In this document: one piece after another, positions 1 to 11,612 of the stretch | How positions within the stretch are numbered: the first letter of the stretch is position 1 | Layout: each line of letters begins with the position of its first letter | From: Pseudorasbora parva | Taxonomy: Eukaryota; Chordata; Actinopteri; Cypriniformes; Gobionidae | Direction: 5' to 3' | Assembly (NCBI RefSeq): GCF_024679245.1 | Contig: NC_090186.1 | Span: 44,022,569 to 44,086,568, forward strand | DNA: 64,000 nucleotides | The notes under the pieces: generated by a model | What the model was told of the DNA's origin: nothing | What the model saw: only the letters and a program-made list of their open reading frames with translations | Databases searched by the model: none | Position numbers and translations under genes: made by a program

Positions 1-2070
1 TGTGATGTTTGTGAGTGTTGTGATGTTTGTGAGTGTTTGTGAGTGTTGTGAGTGTTGTGATGTTTGTGAGTGTTGTGATGTTTGTGAGTGTTGTGATGTT
101 TGTGAGTGTTGTGATGTTTGTGAGTGTTGTGATGTTTGTGAATGTTGTGATGTTTGTGAGTGTTTTGATGTTTGTGAGTGTTGTGATGTTTGTGAGTGTT
201 GTGATGTTTGTGAATGTTGTGATGTTTGTGAGTGTTTTGATGTTTGTGAGTGTTGTGATGTTTGTGAGTGTTGTGATGTTTGTGAGTGTTGTGATGTTTG
301 TGAGTGTTGTGAGTGTTGTGATGTTTGTGAGTGTTGTGAGTGTTGTGATGTTTGTGAGTGTTGTGATGTTTGTGAGTGTTTGTGATGTTTGTGAGTGTTG
401 TGATGTTTGTGATGTTTGTGAGTGTTGTGATGTTTGTGAGTGTTTGTGATGTTTGTGAGTGTTGTGATGTTTGTGATGTTTGTGAGTGTTGTGATGTTTG
501 TGAGTGTTGTGATGTTTGTGATGTTTGTGAGTGTTGTGATGTTTGTGAGTGTTGTGATGTTTGTGAGTGTTGTGATGTTTGTGATGTTTGTGAGTGTTGT
601 GATGTTTGTGAGTGTTGTGATGTTTGTGATGTTTGTGAGTGTTGTGATGTTTGTGAGTGTTGTGATGTTTGTGATGTTTGTGAGTGTTGTGATGTTTGTG
701 AGTGTTGTGATGTTTGTGAGTGTTGTGATGTTTGTGAGTGTTGTGATGTTTGTGAGTGTTGTGATGTTTGTGATGTTTGTGAGTGTTTGTGATGTTTGTG
801 AGTGTTGTGATGTTTGTGATGTTTGTGAGTGTTGTGATGTTTGTGAGTGTTGTGATGTTTGTGTGTTGTGATGTTTGTGAGTGTTGTGATGTTTGTGAGT
901 GTTTGTGATGTTTGTGAGTGTTGTGATGTTTGTGAGTGTTGTGATGTTTGTGATGTTTGTGAGTGTTGTGATGTTTGTGAGTGTTTGTGATGTTTGTGAG
1001 TGTTGTGATGTTTGTGAGTGTTGTGATGTTTGTGAGTGTTGTGATGTTTTTGAGTGTTGTGATGTTTGTGAGTGTTGTGATGTTTGTGAGTGTTGTGATG
1101 TTTGTGATGTTTGTGAGTGTTTGTGATGTTTGTGAGTGTTGTGATGTTTGTGAGTGTTTGTGATGTTTGTGATGTTTGTGAGTGTTTGTGATGTTTGTGA
1201 GTGTTGTGATGTTTGTGAGTGTTGTGATGTTTGTGAGTGTTTGTGATGTTTGTGAGTGTTTGTGATGTTTGTGATGTTTGTGAGTGTTTGTGATGTTTGT
1301 GAGTGTTGTGATGTTTGTGAGTATTGTGATGTTTGTGAGTGTTTGTGATGTTTGTGATGTTTGTGAGTGTTTGTGATGTTTGTGAGTGTTGTGATGTTTG
1401 TGAGTGTTGTGATGTTTGTGAGTGTTGTGATGTTTGTGAGTGTTGTGATGTTTGTGATGTTTGTGAGTGTTTGTGATGTTTGTGAGTGTTGTGATGTTTG
1501 TGAGTGTTGTGATGTTTGTGAGTGTTTGTGAGTGTTGTGATGTTTGTGAGTGTTGTGAGTGTTGTGATGTTTGTGAGTGTTGTGATGTTTGTGAGTGTTG
1601 TGATGTTTGTGATGTTTGTGAGTGTTGTGATGTTTGTGAGTGTTGTGATGTTTGTGAGTGTTGTGATGTTTGTGAGTGTTGTGATGTTTGTGAGTGTTGT
1701 GATGTTTGTGAGTGTTGTGATGTTTGTGATGTTTGTGAGTGTTGTGATGTTTGTGATGTTTGTGAGTGTTTGTGATGTTTGTGAGTGTTTGTGATGTTTG
1801 TGAGTGTTTGTGATGTTTGTGAGTGTTGTGAGTGTTGTGATGTTTGTGAGTGTTGTGATGTTTGTGAGTGTTGTGATGTTTGTGAGTGTTGCGATGTTTG
1901 TGAGTGTTGTGAGTGTTGTGATGTTTGTGAGTGTTGTGATGTTTGTGAGTGTTGTGATGTTTGTGAGTGTTTGTGATGTTTGTGAGTGTTTGTGATGTTT
2001 GTGAGTGTTTGTGATGTTTGTGAGTGTTGTGATGTTTGTGAGTGTTTGTGATGTTTGTGAGTGTTGTGAT
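1..2070. repeat. 9-bp-monomer satellite array, left block
   Basis: The array is built of two 9-bp monomers, A = GTGATGTTT and B = GTGAGTGTT, mostly alternating (18-bp AB unit) with AAB and ABB variants and a 10-bp B carrying an extra T. The + strand is almost free of C. Because 9 is a multiple of three, long open frames (CDVCEC or VMFVSV repeats) arise; they have no start context or codon signal of a gene. The array runs off the left edge of the window. Confidence 0.97.
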
Positions 2071-3219
2071 TAGGCATGTGCCGATATCAATTTTTCATGT
2101 TGCGATTAATTGATGAAGTTTTATCACGATATACGATATTATCACGATATTAAATAAGTTGCAAAAAAAAATGTTGCCATAGCATAACAGCTTTAAGAAC
2201 TATTTTTGTAAGAACAAAAATAACTGAATGTTTCAAATATAATAATGCACCAAAAATATATACAGCTCTGGAAAAAAATTAAGAGACCCCTCATTGAGAA
2301 ATCAATGTTAAGTGGTCTTTTTATATTTTTCAGAGCTGTAAAAGTACAATTTTCAAACAGATTAAAGTGCAAAAGAATTAGGCTATAAAGAACAACAGGT
2401 AGGCTTACAAATTACAATAAGGTCTCATTAGTTAATGCATTAACTAAGATTGAGCAATAGCTACATTTGGTACAGAAAGTATAATGTTTTTATTAATGTT
2501 AGTTCAGAAATACTGATCATTGTTAGTTTTATCTTTGGTCCATTAAAAGTTATTTTGATTTTGATTTTAATGTTATTAAACAGTAACTAAGAAATGAACA
2601 TAGAATGATTAATTCTTTATAAGTATTTTTCATTGTCAGTTTGGTAATAATGAATAAACATGTTAACTAATGAAGTCGTATGTCTCAAAGTTTTACTGAA
2701 CAATAACAAATCATTAGAACAGTTCTAATCATTAGGGCATGTTGTAGTCCAGATTAAAACATAAAAATGTTTAAGTTTGAAAATAAATAGCCTATTAAGT
2801 CTTTAAGTATTAAGTATTTGGTGCTTTGATGAACAACATTGAGATTACAAAAACGAATGGATGTTTTAAAATCTACACGCGTTTTTTGTTTGTTTGCGGG
2901 GTTACCGGGGTAACAGCCGCATTCTGCAGTTCATCAGCGCCCTCTGCTGTCACTGAACGGCACTTCAGCAGCGCGTCTGGTTCAGTCATGTGCAAACGCA
3001 CGTTGGGCTTGTTTATATCTGAGCGCGTGTCCCTTTGACGCAGAACAGGTGTTGAGCATTTATACGGTTGATGGGCAAAGTATTCTTGAATGCATTATAA
3101 AAAAAATTATAAATTGTTAATAAATTATTATTTACGATATTTTAAAGTGCCCACGGTAACAATATCGTGCATATTCATTATCGTGATAAATCGCATTATC
3201 GAAAATTGGCACATGTCTA
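2071..3219. mobile_element. Non-autonomous hAT-type element inserted in the satellite
   Basis: It has terminal inverted repeats TAGGCATGTGCC / GGCACATGTCTA (11 of 12 match) and is flanked by the identical 8-bp duplication GTTGTGAT (2063-2070 and 3220-3227). The subterminal regions are rich in ATCACGATA/ATATCGTG motifs in inverted orientation. Length is 1149 bp, with no transposase. The 8-bp duplication points to hAT; since the flank is itself tandem, the duplication alone is weaker evidence than usual. Confidence 0.8.
2261..2340. mobile_element. 80-bp hairpin MITE nested in the hAT-type element
   Basis: The ends TACAGCTCTG / CAGAGCTGTA are exact inverted repeats, and the inner AAGAGACC / GGTCTTTTT arms continue the hairpin. 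TA at the ends suggests a Tc1/mariner-type target. Confidence 0.7.
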
Positions 3220-5917
3220 GTTGTGATGTTTGTGAGTGTTGTGATGTTTGTGAGTGTTTGTGATGTTTGTGAGTGTTGTGATGTTTGTGAGTGTTGTGAT
3301 GTTTGCGAGTGTTGTGATGTTTGTGAGTGTTGTGATGTTTGTGAATGTTGTGATGTTTGTGAGTGTTTGTGATGTTTGTGAGTGTTGTGATGTTTGTGAT
3401 GTTTGTGAGTGTTGTGATGTTTGTGAGTGTTTGTGATGTTTGTGATGTTTGTGAGTGTTGTGATGTTTGTGAGTGTTTGTGAGTGTTGTGATGTTTGTGA
3501 GTGTTTGTGATGTTTGTGAGTGTTGTGATGTTTGTGAGTGTTGTGATGTTTGTGAGTGTTGTGATGTTTGTGATGTTTGTGAGTGTTGTGATGTTTGTGA
3601 GTGTTGTGATGTTTGTGATGTTTGTGAGTGTTGTGATGTTTGTGAGTGTTGTGATGTTTGTGAGTGTTTGTGATGTTTGTGAGTGTTGTGATGTTTGTGA
3701 GTGTTGTGATGTTTGTGAGTGTTGTGATGTTTGTGAGTGTTGTGATGTTTGTGAGTGTTGTGAGTGTTGTGATGTTTGTGAGTGTTTGTGATGTTTGTGA
3801 GTGTTGTGATGTTTGTGAGTGTTGTGATGTTTGTGAGTGTTGTGATGTTTGTGATGTTTGTGAGTGTTGTGATGTTTGTGAGTGTTGTGATGTTTGTGAG
3901 TGTTGTGATGTTTGTGAGTGTTGTGATGTTTGTGAGTGTTGTGGTGTTTGTGAGTGTTGTGATGTTTGTGAGTGTTGTGATGTTTGTGAGTGTTTGTGAT
4001 GTTTGTGAGTGTTGTGATGTTTGTGAGTGTTGTGATGTTTGTGAGTGTTTGTGATGTTTGTGAGTGTTGTGATGTTTGTGAGTGTTGTGATGTTTGTGAG
4101 TGTTGTGATGTTTGTGATGTTTGTGAGTGTTGTGATGTTTGTGAGTGTTGTGATGTTTGTGAGTGTTGTGATGTTTGTGAGTGTTGTGGTGTTTGTGAGT
4201 GTTGTGATGTTTGTGAGTGTTTGTGATGTTTGTGAGTGTTGTGATGTTTGTGAGTGTTTGTGATGTTTGTGAGTGTTGTGATGTTTGTGAGTGTTGTGAT
4301 GTTTGTGATGTTTGTGAGTGTTGTGATGTTTGTGAGTGTTGTGATGTTTGTGAGTGTTGTGATGTTTGTGAGTGTTGTGATGTTTGTGATGTTTGTGAGT
4401 GTTGTGATGTTTGTGAGTGTTGTGATGTTTGTGAGTGTTGTGATGTTTGTGAGTGTTGTGATGTTTGTGAGTGTTGTGATGTTTGTGAGTGTTTGTGATG
4501 TTTGTGAGTGTTGTGATGTTTGTGAGTGTTGTGATGTTTGTGAGTGTTGTGATGTTTGTGAGTGTTTGTGATGTTTGTGAGTGTTGTGATGTTTGTGAGT
4601 GTTGTGATGTTTGTGAGTGTTTGTGATGTTTGTGAGTGTTGTGATGTTTGTGAGTGTTGTGATGTTTGTGAGTGTTGTGATGTTTGTGATGTTTGTGAGT
4701 GTTGTGATGTTTGTGAGTGTTGTGATGTTTGTGAGTGTTGTGATGTTTGTGAGTGTTGTGATGTTTGTGAGTGTTGTGGTGTTTGTGAGTGTTGTGATGT
4801 TTGTGAGTGTTGTGATGTTTGTGAGTGTTTGTGATGTTTGTGAGTGTTGTGATGTTTGTGAGTGTTGTGATGTTTGTGAGTGTTGTGATGTTTGTGAGTG
4901 TTGTGAGTGTTGTGATGTTTGTGAGTGTTGTGATGTTTGTGAGTGTTGTGATGTTTGTGAGTGTTGTGAGTGTTGTGAGTGTTGTGATGTTTGTGAGTGT
5001 TGTGATGTTTGTGAGTGTTGTGATGTTTGTGAGTGTTGTGATGTTTGTGAGTGTTGTGATGTTTGTGAGTGTTGTGATGTTTGTGAGTGTTTGTGATGTT
5101 TGTGAGTGTTGTGATGTTTGTGATGTTTGTGAGTGTTGTGATGTTTGTGAGTGTTGTGATGTTTGTGATGTTTGTGAGTGTTGTGATGTTTGTGAGTGTT
5201 GTGATGTTTGTGAGTGTTGTGATGTTTGTGAGTGTTGTGGTGTTTGTGAGTGTTGTGATGTTTGTGAGTGTTGTGATGTTTGTGAGTGTTTGTGATGTTT
5301 GTGAGTGTTGTGATGTTTGTGAGTGTTGTGATGTTTGTGAGTGTTTGTGATGTTTGTGAGTGTTGTGAGTGTTGTGATGTTTGTGAGTGTTGTGATGTTT
5401 GTGAGTGTTGTGATGTTTGTGAGTGTTGTGAGTGTTGTGAGTGTTGTGATGTTTGTGAGTGTTGTGATGTTTGTGAGTGTTGTGAGGTTTGTGAGTGTTG
5501 TGATGTTTGTGAGTGTTGTGATGTTTGTGAGTGTTGTGATGTTTGTGAGTGTTGTGATGTTTGTGAGTGTTGTGATGTTTGTGAGTGTTGTGATGTTTGT
5601 GAGTGTTTGTGATGTTTGTGAGTGTTGTGATGTTTGTGATGTTTGTGAGTGTTGTGATGTTTGTGAGTGTTGTGATGTTTGTGAGTGTTGTGATGTTTGT
5701 GAGTGTTGTGATGTTTGTGAGTGTTTGTGATGTTTGTGAGTGTTGTGATGTTTGTGATGTTTGTGAGTGTTGTGATGTTTGTGAGTGTTGTGATGTTTGT
5801 GAGTCTTGTGATGTTTGTGAGTCTTGTGATGTTTGTGAGTGTTGTGATGTTTGTGAGTCTTGTGATGTTTGTGAGTGTTGTGATGTTTGTGAGTGTTGTG
5901 ATGTTTGTGAGTGTTGA
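3220..5917. repeat. 9-bp-monomer satellite array, right block with higher-order structure
   Basis: It continues the array split by the hAT-type element. A rare GTGGTGTTT variant recurs at about 3942, 4187, 4778 and 5238 in nearly the same local monomer order, showing higher-order units of a few hundred bases. Variants with GAGTCTTG cluster near the right end (5800-5865), where the array decays into unique sequence. Confidence 0.95.
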
Positions 5918-6497
5918 TAGTGTGCGGATCTCCTTTTGTTTGTTTAGTGATGTTTCTGGATCCGGGTCTCCTTCTCTCAGCTACAGGTAATGCTGCACTA
6001 ACTGTATTTATTAAAATAGCTTACAATCTGAAAACAATTAAAAGTATTCAGTTCAAAAGTATGAAGATGGTTAAAATATGGCGAGCTGTGCAACAGTTAA
6101 TTATGAATATAGTTTATTACTGTATACTGTATACGGCGCGCACAAATATTAAATAATATAGCCATTTTTTTTATTAAACTGCACTATTTTTAAAGCATAT
6201 ATTTTTTTACTTTATTTATTGGATGTTTGCCCATCATCTTGAATGAAGTTTGTCAGTGAGCTGACTGCAGTGCATTCTGGGATTGTGTGAAGGATTTCTG
6301 CCAGAAGAAGGGATCCTAAACGAGTTTTGAGGCTTCCTCTGGGCCAGATTTAGACTAATAGTTCACTTAAAAACGAAAGCAGGACACTCGAAACATCTCT
6401 GATATAATGAGACGGAAACTTCAAGAGGGTCACCAGTGTTTACCTGACCAACACGAGACCTGAGAGTGAACTCACTGAGTCCACTGATAGTCTCTCT

Positions 6498-6501
<4 letters not shown>
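5918..6501. other. Apparently unique AT-rich sequence
   Basis: I see no gene here. A short AG-...-GT interval (5949-5983) looks like a splice-bounded exon, but it has no neighbour to join. A short CT tract precedes the CA array. Confidence 0.5.
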
Positions 6502-7397
<896 letters not shown>

Positions 7398-7400
<3 letters not shown>

Positions 7401-7985
7401 CCCTACACCTACCCATCACAGGAAACATTCTGCATTTTTACTTTCTCAAAAAAACTCCTTCTGTGTGATTTATAAGATGTTTTCCTCAAATTACCTAAAA
7501 ATGTCCCCACAAGGACAAGGATTTCAGATATTGCCATCTTTGTGGGGACATTTTGTCCCCATAACGTAGTGTGACAAAGTCCCGAGCCTCAATCAGCGTC
7601 GCCCTGGAAACGGACCGGATACACCTGCACCTGCTCATCACGGGCTGAGCGGTCACAGCGGCTCGTCCTCCGGCACCCGCTTCATTAGCGGCAGAGGCAA
7701 GGGGAGAGATGTCTCCAGAAGACTCGGCTAACTCCTTTCTACTGTCAGCCGCAGAGAGCAGCGTGTGACCACCAGCCCATCACCGCAAGAGGTGACCACG
7801 GACCCACACTGCCCTGCACCCGGAACACAGCACGAGGAGCGGCCAGCCGAGCACCAGCGCCGTTACCACTTTTCCACCACATCACTCAATAAAATCCAGC
7901 CTTCGGGGAACTCACCTGCACTATCGTGTCGTGTGCTTCTTCACCTCGTCACAGTAGGGATTACCAGCCCACACACACACACACG
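7398..7985. repeat. Dispersed 'GTGGGGACA' repeat element, interrupted by a solo LTR
   Basis: It starts TGCCCCTACACCTACCC and contains an inverted pair around TGTCCCCACAAGG / TGTGGGGACA, ending ATAACGTAGGGATTACCAG. A second full copy is at 24036-24390, and a partial one at 41881-42040. The 7570-7953 insertion splits it between ACGTAG and GGATTACC. Confidence 0.8.
7570..7953 (+). mobile_element. Solo LTR of a retrotransposon
   Basis: It begins TGTGAC and ends GTCACA (TG...CA), flanked by a 4-bp duplication GTAG (7566-7569, 7954-7957). The intact copy at 24361 has a single CGTAGGGATTACC at this point, so the empty site is known. AATAAA lies at 7888 inside the last 70 bases, as expected for an LTR R region. 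No internal retroelement genes flank it. The family (Ty3/Gypsy or another) is not determined. Confidence 0.82.
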
Positions 7986-8227
7986 TTAGACAATGTAAAT
8001 GAAACACTGGCCAATATAATGGTGGAGATTTCATATACACCAATCAGGCATAACATAATGACCACTGACAGGTGAATACCACTGATGATCTCTTCATCAC
8101 CTGTTAGTGGGTGGGATATATTAGGCAGCAAGTGAACATTTAGTCCTCAGAGTTGATGTGTGTGAAGCAGGAGAAATGGGCAAGCGTAAGGATTTGAGCG
8201 AGTTTGGCCAGATTGTGACGGCTAGAC

Positions 8228-8575
8228 CAGTGGTTCTCAAACCTGTCCTGGGGACCCCTCACCACTGCACATTTTGCATGTCTCCCTCATCAGACACACC
8301 CAATTCAAATCTTAGAGTCTCTACTAATGAGCTGATGATTCGAATCAGGTGTGTTTGATGAGGGAGACATGCAAAATGTGTACTGGTTGGGGGTCCACAG
8401 GACAGGTTTGAGAACCAGGGGCGTGGGACTGGGGGGATAAAGGGTACTGAGTAACCAGGGCCCAAGGCAGGGAAGTCCGTTTTCTATACATACACATACA
8501 TGGTACGGGGGCCCAGCAAGATGGTTTGTACCCAGGGCCCAAAATTTGGTGCTACGCCCCTGTTGAGAACCACTG
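8228..8575. mobile_element. hAT-type palindromic MITE inside the Tc1 fragment
   Basis: The ends are CAGTGGTTCTCAA / TTGAGAACCACTG, with a perfect 8-bp duplication GGCTAGAC (8220-8227 and 8576-8583). The uninserted Tc1 copy at 54054 shows GGCTAGAC only once. Without its own inner insertion it is a 193-bp long hairpin. Confidence 0.9.
8416..8562. mobile_element. Second hAT-type MITE nested in the first
   Basis: The ends are CAGGGGCGT / ACGCCCCTG, with an 8-bp duplication TTGAGAAC at 8408-8415 and 8563-8570. Removing it restores the inverted-repeat end of the outer element exactly. Length is 147 bp. Confidence 0.88.
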
Positions 8576-8767
8576 GGCTAGACGACTGGGTCAGAGCATC
8601 TCCAAAACTGCAGCTCTTGTTGGCTGTTCCCGGTCTGCAGTGGTCAGTATCTATCAAAAGTGCTCCAAGCTCTGGCCAGTGAAGCGCATTTCACGTTATA
8701 TCTAACGGGGCTACGTTGAACCCCGTGGCAAGCGCAGCGCATTCCGCGTTCGGTGTGAAAGGCCCAT

Positions 8768-10322
8768 AATGTCTCGTGATTTCAGCAGTTTGACACGCGA
8801 TCTGAATCATGACTCAATTCGCTGATTCATAACCATTTGAATCTTTATTTGAGGATTGAACACAAACCCGGAAGAGAAGACAATGCTGAATAAAGTCGTA
8901 GTTTTTGTTATTTTTGGACCCAAATGTATTTTGGATGCTTCAAGAGACTCTAATTAACCCACTGATGTCTCATATGGACTACTGTGATGATGTTTTTATT
9001 CCCTTTCTGGACATGGACAGTATAGTGTGCATACACTTGCATACGCTCTCGGACTAAATATAAAATATCTTAAACTGTGTGTGAAGATGAACGGAGGTCT
9101 TACGGGTGTGGAGCGACATTAGGGGGAGGAGTTAAAGGGGGGGTGAAATGCTGTTTCATGCATACTGAGCTTTTTACACCTTTAAAGACTTGGATTCACA
9201 TCCTAAACATAGACAAAGTTTCAAAAACTAATGTTGGACGTTTGATGGAGTATTTCTGTGTTAAAAATACTCCTTCCGGTTTCTCACAAGTTTCGGCGAG
9301 TTTTTTTCGAGTATGGGTCTACTTGACGTTAAATAGAGCGGAAGGTCCTTGTATGGGCCGTACGGGCTCTTCTCCCGGTAGGGTGCGCGCGCACGTGACT
9401 AGAGCGAGAGAGGAAATGCACGCTGTAAATATACTCTCAGCTGCAGATCCAGTCGTCCGTGAACACTTCTGTCGCGCCGCGCTCCACTTTATTCCTATGG
9501 GTGACGTCGAGCGACTTCAACGCTTCAGCACAGCATTCTGGGAAGGCAGCGCTGCATTTGAACCGATTTGAACGCAGAAATGACGAGAAGCTTCAAGGCA
9601 TCGCTTCAGTCGCGTCGCAAAGTGGATCTCCACGGTCACTGCTGTCACAGGACTTCACCAAATCATACCAAAGAAGTGTGTTTTTGACGGAGCGGTCCTG
9701 CTTTGGAAGATGCCGGTGAGTAAACATCAGTAAACGACACGATCGCGTGCTTCGTCATTCAAATGCGCTAACGGTTACTCCATTGTTGTTCTGTATAACG
9801 TTACACTAGTCTGACGTGCAAAACCGTTTTGCTTGCTACCTCTAAGGTCTAGTCGCATACAATAGTCCATAAACCGAATCATGTCCTCATAAACTGCGAG
9901 TAAACACACACAAATGTTGATAGGACACTAAATACAGTCCATACCACAGAGACGGACATCCTGCTGTTGCTGTTTCTCCTGTTCAGTTTATTTCAGCCTC
10001 AGATTTGATTCTGGATCATTATCTGTATTAGCTGAGATAGCGATGGGTTCCTCCACGCTTGAGGACGTCACCGCTTTGCGCTCGTCATTCTTTAGCTCCG
10101 CCCACACGATACGCCTCCAGGCGCTCGGTTTTTTCCGGAAAGACTCGGTACAGCCCATATTTCTTTTATAAATATGATAAAACTAAAGACTTTTCGGAGA
10201 TATGAAGGATGCAATACTACTCTATAGGTACTCAAGATTGACATGAGATTGACTGAAACTGAGTGTTTCACCCCCCCTTTAATGACAGACATTTCATTTT
10301 TGGGTGAACTGACCCTTTAAGG
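8768..10322. mobile_element. TTAA-flanked palindromic element (copy of 34860-35623), split by a second TTAA element
   Basis: 8768-9135 and 10279-10316 match the right arm of the element at 34860-35623, including the end TTTTTGGGTGAACT-ACCCTTTAA. The left arm is reduced or missing. It is interrupted at a TTAA by 9136-10278. No coding capacity. Confidence 0.75.
9136..10278. mobile_element. TTAA-target element, 'AGGGGGGGTGAAA' family, copy 1
   Basis: Terminal inverted repeats AGGGGGGGTGAAA / TTTCACCCCCCCT sit between two TTAA copies (9132-9135, 10279-10282). The related host element has a single TTAA at the same point (35586-35589), so the 4-bp target duplication is proven by an empty site. The 1143 bp contain no transposase. 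TTAA targets fit piggyBac or Kolobok superfamilies; I cannot decide which. Confidence 0.88.
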
Positions 10323-10740
10323 GAACCAGTTTACTTATTTTTTTGAGTTAAATCAACAATATTTTTTTACCTTGTAGTGTTCTCAAAAACATCATTCATG
10401 GAATGGCGATTGTGTTGCTTTAGCTAATTGTAAGCAATTTGAACAAGCAGTATAAATCACTTTTTCAGTCCAGTATATATTAGTGTGTTAGTTTAGTGTG
10501 GACGGTCACGTGTTTTCTGCTGTGATGCAGAGGTCACATCCATCATGGCTTATCATTCTGAGTAAACAGCGACTACAACACAGACGAGAGCCAAAGATCA
10601 GCCTCAGCGGTACTCCGTTAATGATTTGGAAATACTAGACTTGACCTGCGTGTGACTGACTCGAGTCTTTCTCCAAAAGAACGTCTTGAGCATCGCAAAA
10701 AACCTCAAGAACATCAAAACCAAACACAATCACATCCATA
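10323..10740. other. No gene seen
   Basis: AT-rich sequence with short open frames only and no repeat family I recognise within the window. Confidence 0.4.
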
Positions 10741-11093
10741 CACTGTAAAAATTGTTGTTTTTTGTTGGTTTAACTTAAAAAAGTAAGTAACCTGGTTGCC
10801 TTAAAATTTTGAGTTTATTGAAATAAAAAATTTGAGAGAATACAATGAAGGAACTTTGCTTAATAAACAGAAACTCAAAATATTATTGTATCTGAACCAC
10901 ATAAACAATGTGATAAATCATGAAAATAGCACAATTTGGCTGCGTCATCAGAAATAAAACACACACAATTACCCAATATGCTTACAAAATCTTTTAATAA
11001 TATTTTAATAAAGGTTGTCGAATCTCTAAAAATGTTCACTCAAAATTTTAAGGCAACCAGGTAACTTTTTTTTCTAAATATTTTTTTACAGTG
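10741..11093. mobile_element. CACTG-ended MITE, copy 1
   Basis: The ends are CACTGTAAAAA / TTTTTTACAGTG. Inner arms GGTTGCCTTAAAATTTTGAG / CAAAATTTTAAGGCAACCAG form a second inverted pair. Copies lie at 21937-22356 and, degraded, at 38965-39276. Ends of this kind resemble EnSpm/CACTA non-autonomous elements of fish. Confidence 0.8.
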
Positions 11094-11612
11094 TACAGTA
11101 CATTGTCCGTTGTTGTTTTTTACAGAGCCTGCAACTGTTGTTAAAGCAGCCGGCCGTACACAGGAACTGGGGCAGAAAGAAGGGAGTGTGTGTGTTGGTG
11201 TGGGCTCCGCTCTATCAGCCTTTACTGTTATCATAATGTTATGCTGACTGAAGGACACATCTGACCTCAGGCCGATAGAAGGAGTCTCGCCAGCTACAAA
11301 CACTTTCTCTTTTAATGTCCAATATCTCCTAACTGTATGATGTTGCGTTCACAAATGTAGTTTGTTAAAATGTCTTTTTTTTAAATCAAATGTGACCATG
11401 GACCACAAAACTAATCAGAAGTGTAATTTTTATTTATTTATTGAGAGGAAGCTGAAGGATAAGCTTTACTCAGCACCCATAATTTGTAAGAAACAACTAC
11501 AATTATGATGCAGGGTGGTGGAATCAGCATTTGCATACAATAAAAAACAACGCAAATCCAAATTAAATCTCGTCATTTATCAATGTGTCTCTTGGTCTGT
11601 CTTTCTTTTTAA
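11094..11612. other. No gene seen
   Basis: Mixed sequence without a recognisable coding signal. A TGTGTGTGTTGG patch at 11187 is the only low-complexity feature. Confidence 0.4.

Larger units (their letters stand above)
8034..8682 (+). mobile_element. 5' fragment of a Tc1-like transposon, family 1, with nested insertions
   Basis: It starts with the inverted-repeat end TATACACCAATCAGGCATAA, nearly identical to the copy at 53879. The transposase start [17 protein letters not shown] (from 8176) is cut at 8227 by a hAT-type insertion and resumes at 8576 before the element is truncated around 8670. Confidence 0.85.

Noticed and set aside
1..5917. CRISPR-like array of regular repeats
   Set aside because: There are no unique spacers; the repeats are contiguous 9-bp monomers in a vertebrate context.
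5949..5983. Possible small exon (AG...GT bounded) after the satellite
   Set aside because: It is isolated, without a partner exon or conserved peptide; any random stretch can show this.
2..5990. Dozens of open frames of 60-159 codons reading CDVCEC or VMFVSV repeats
   Set aside because: They are products of the 9-bp tandem repeat, whose length is a multiple of three; frames change only where a 10-bp monomer occurs. No splice sites, codon bias or non-repeat domain.
9077..9571. 164-codon frame across 9.1-9.6 kb
   Set aside because: It crosses the junction between two transposable elements and is not shared with the second copy of the family.
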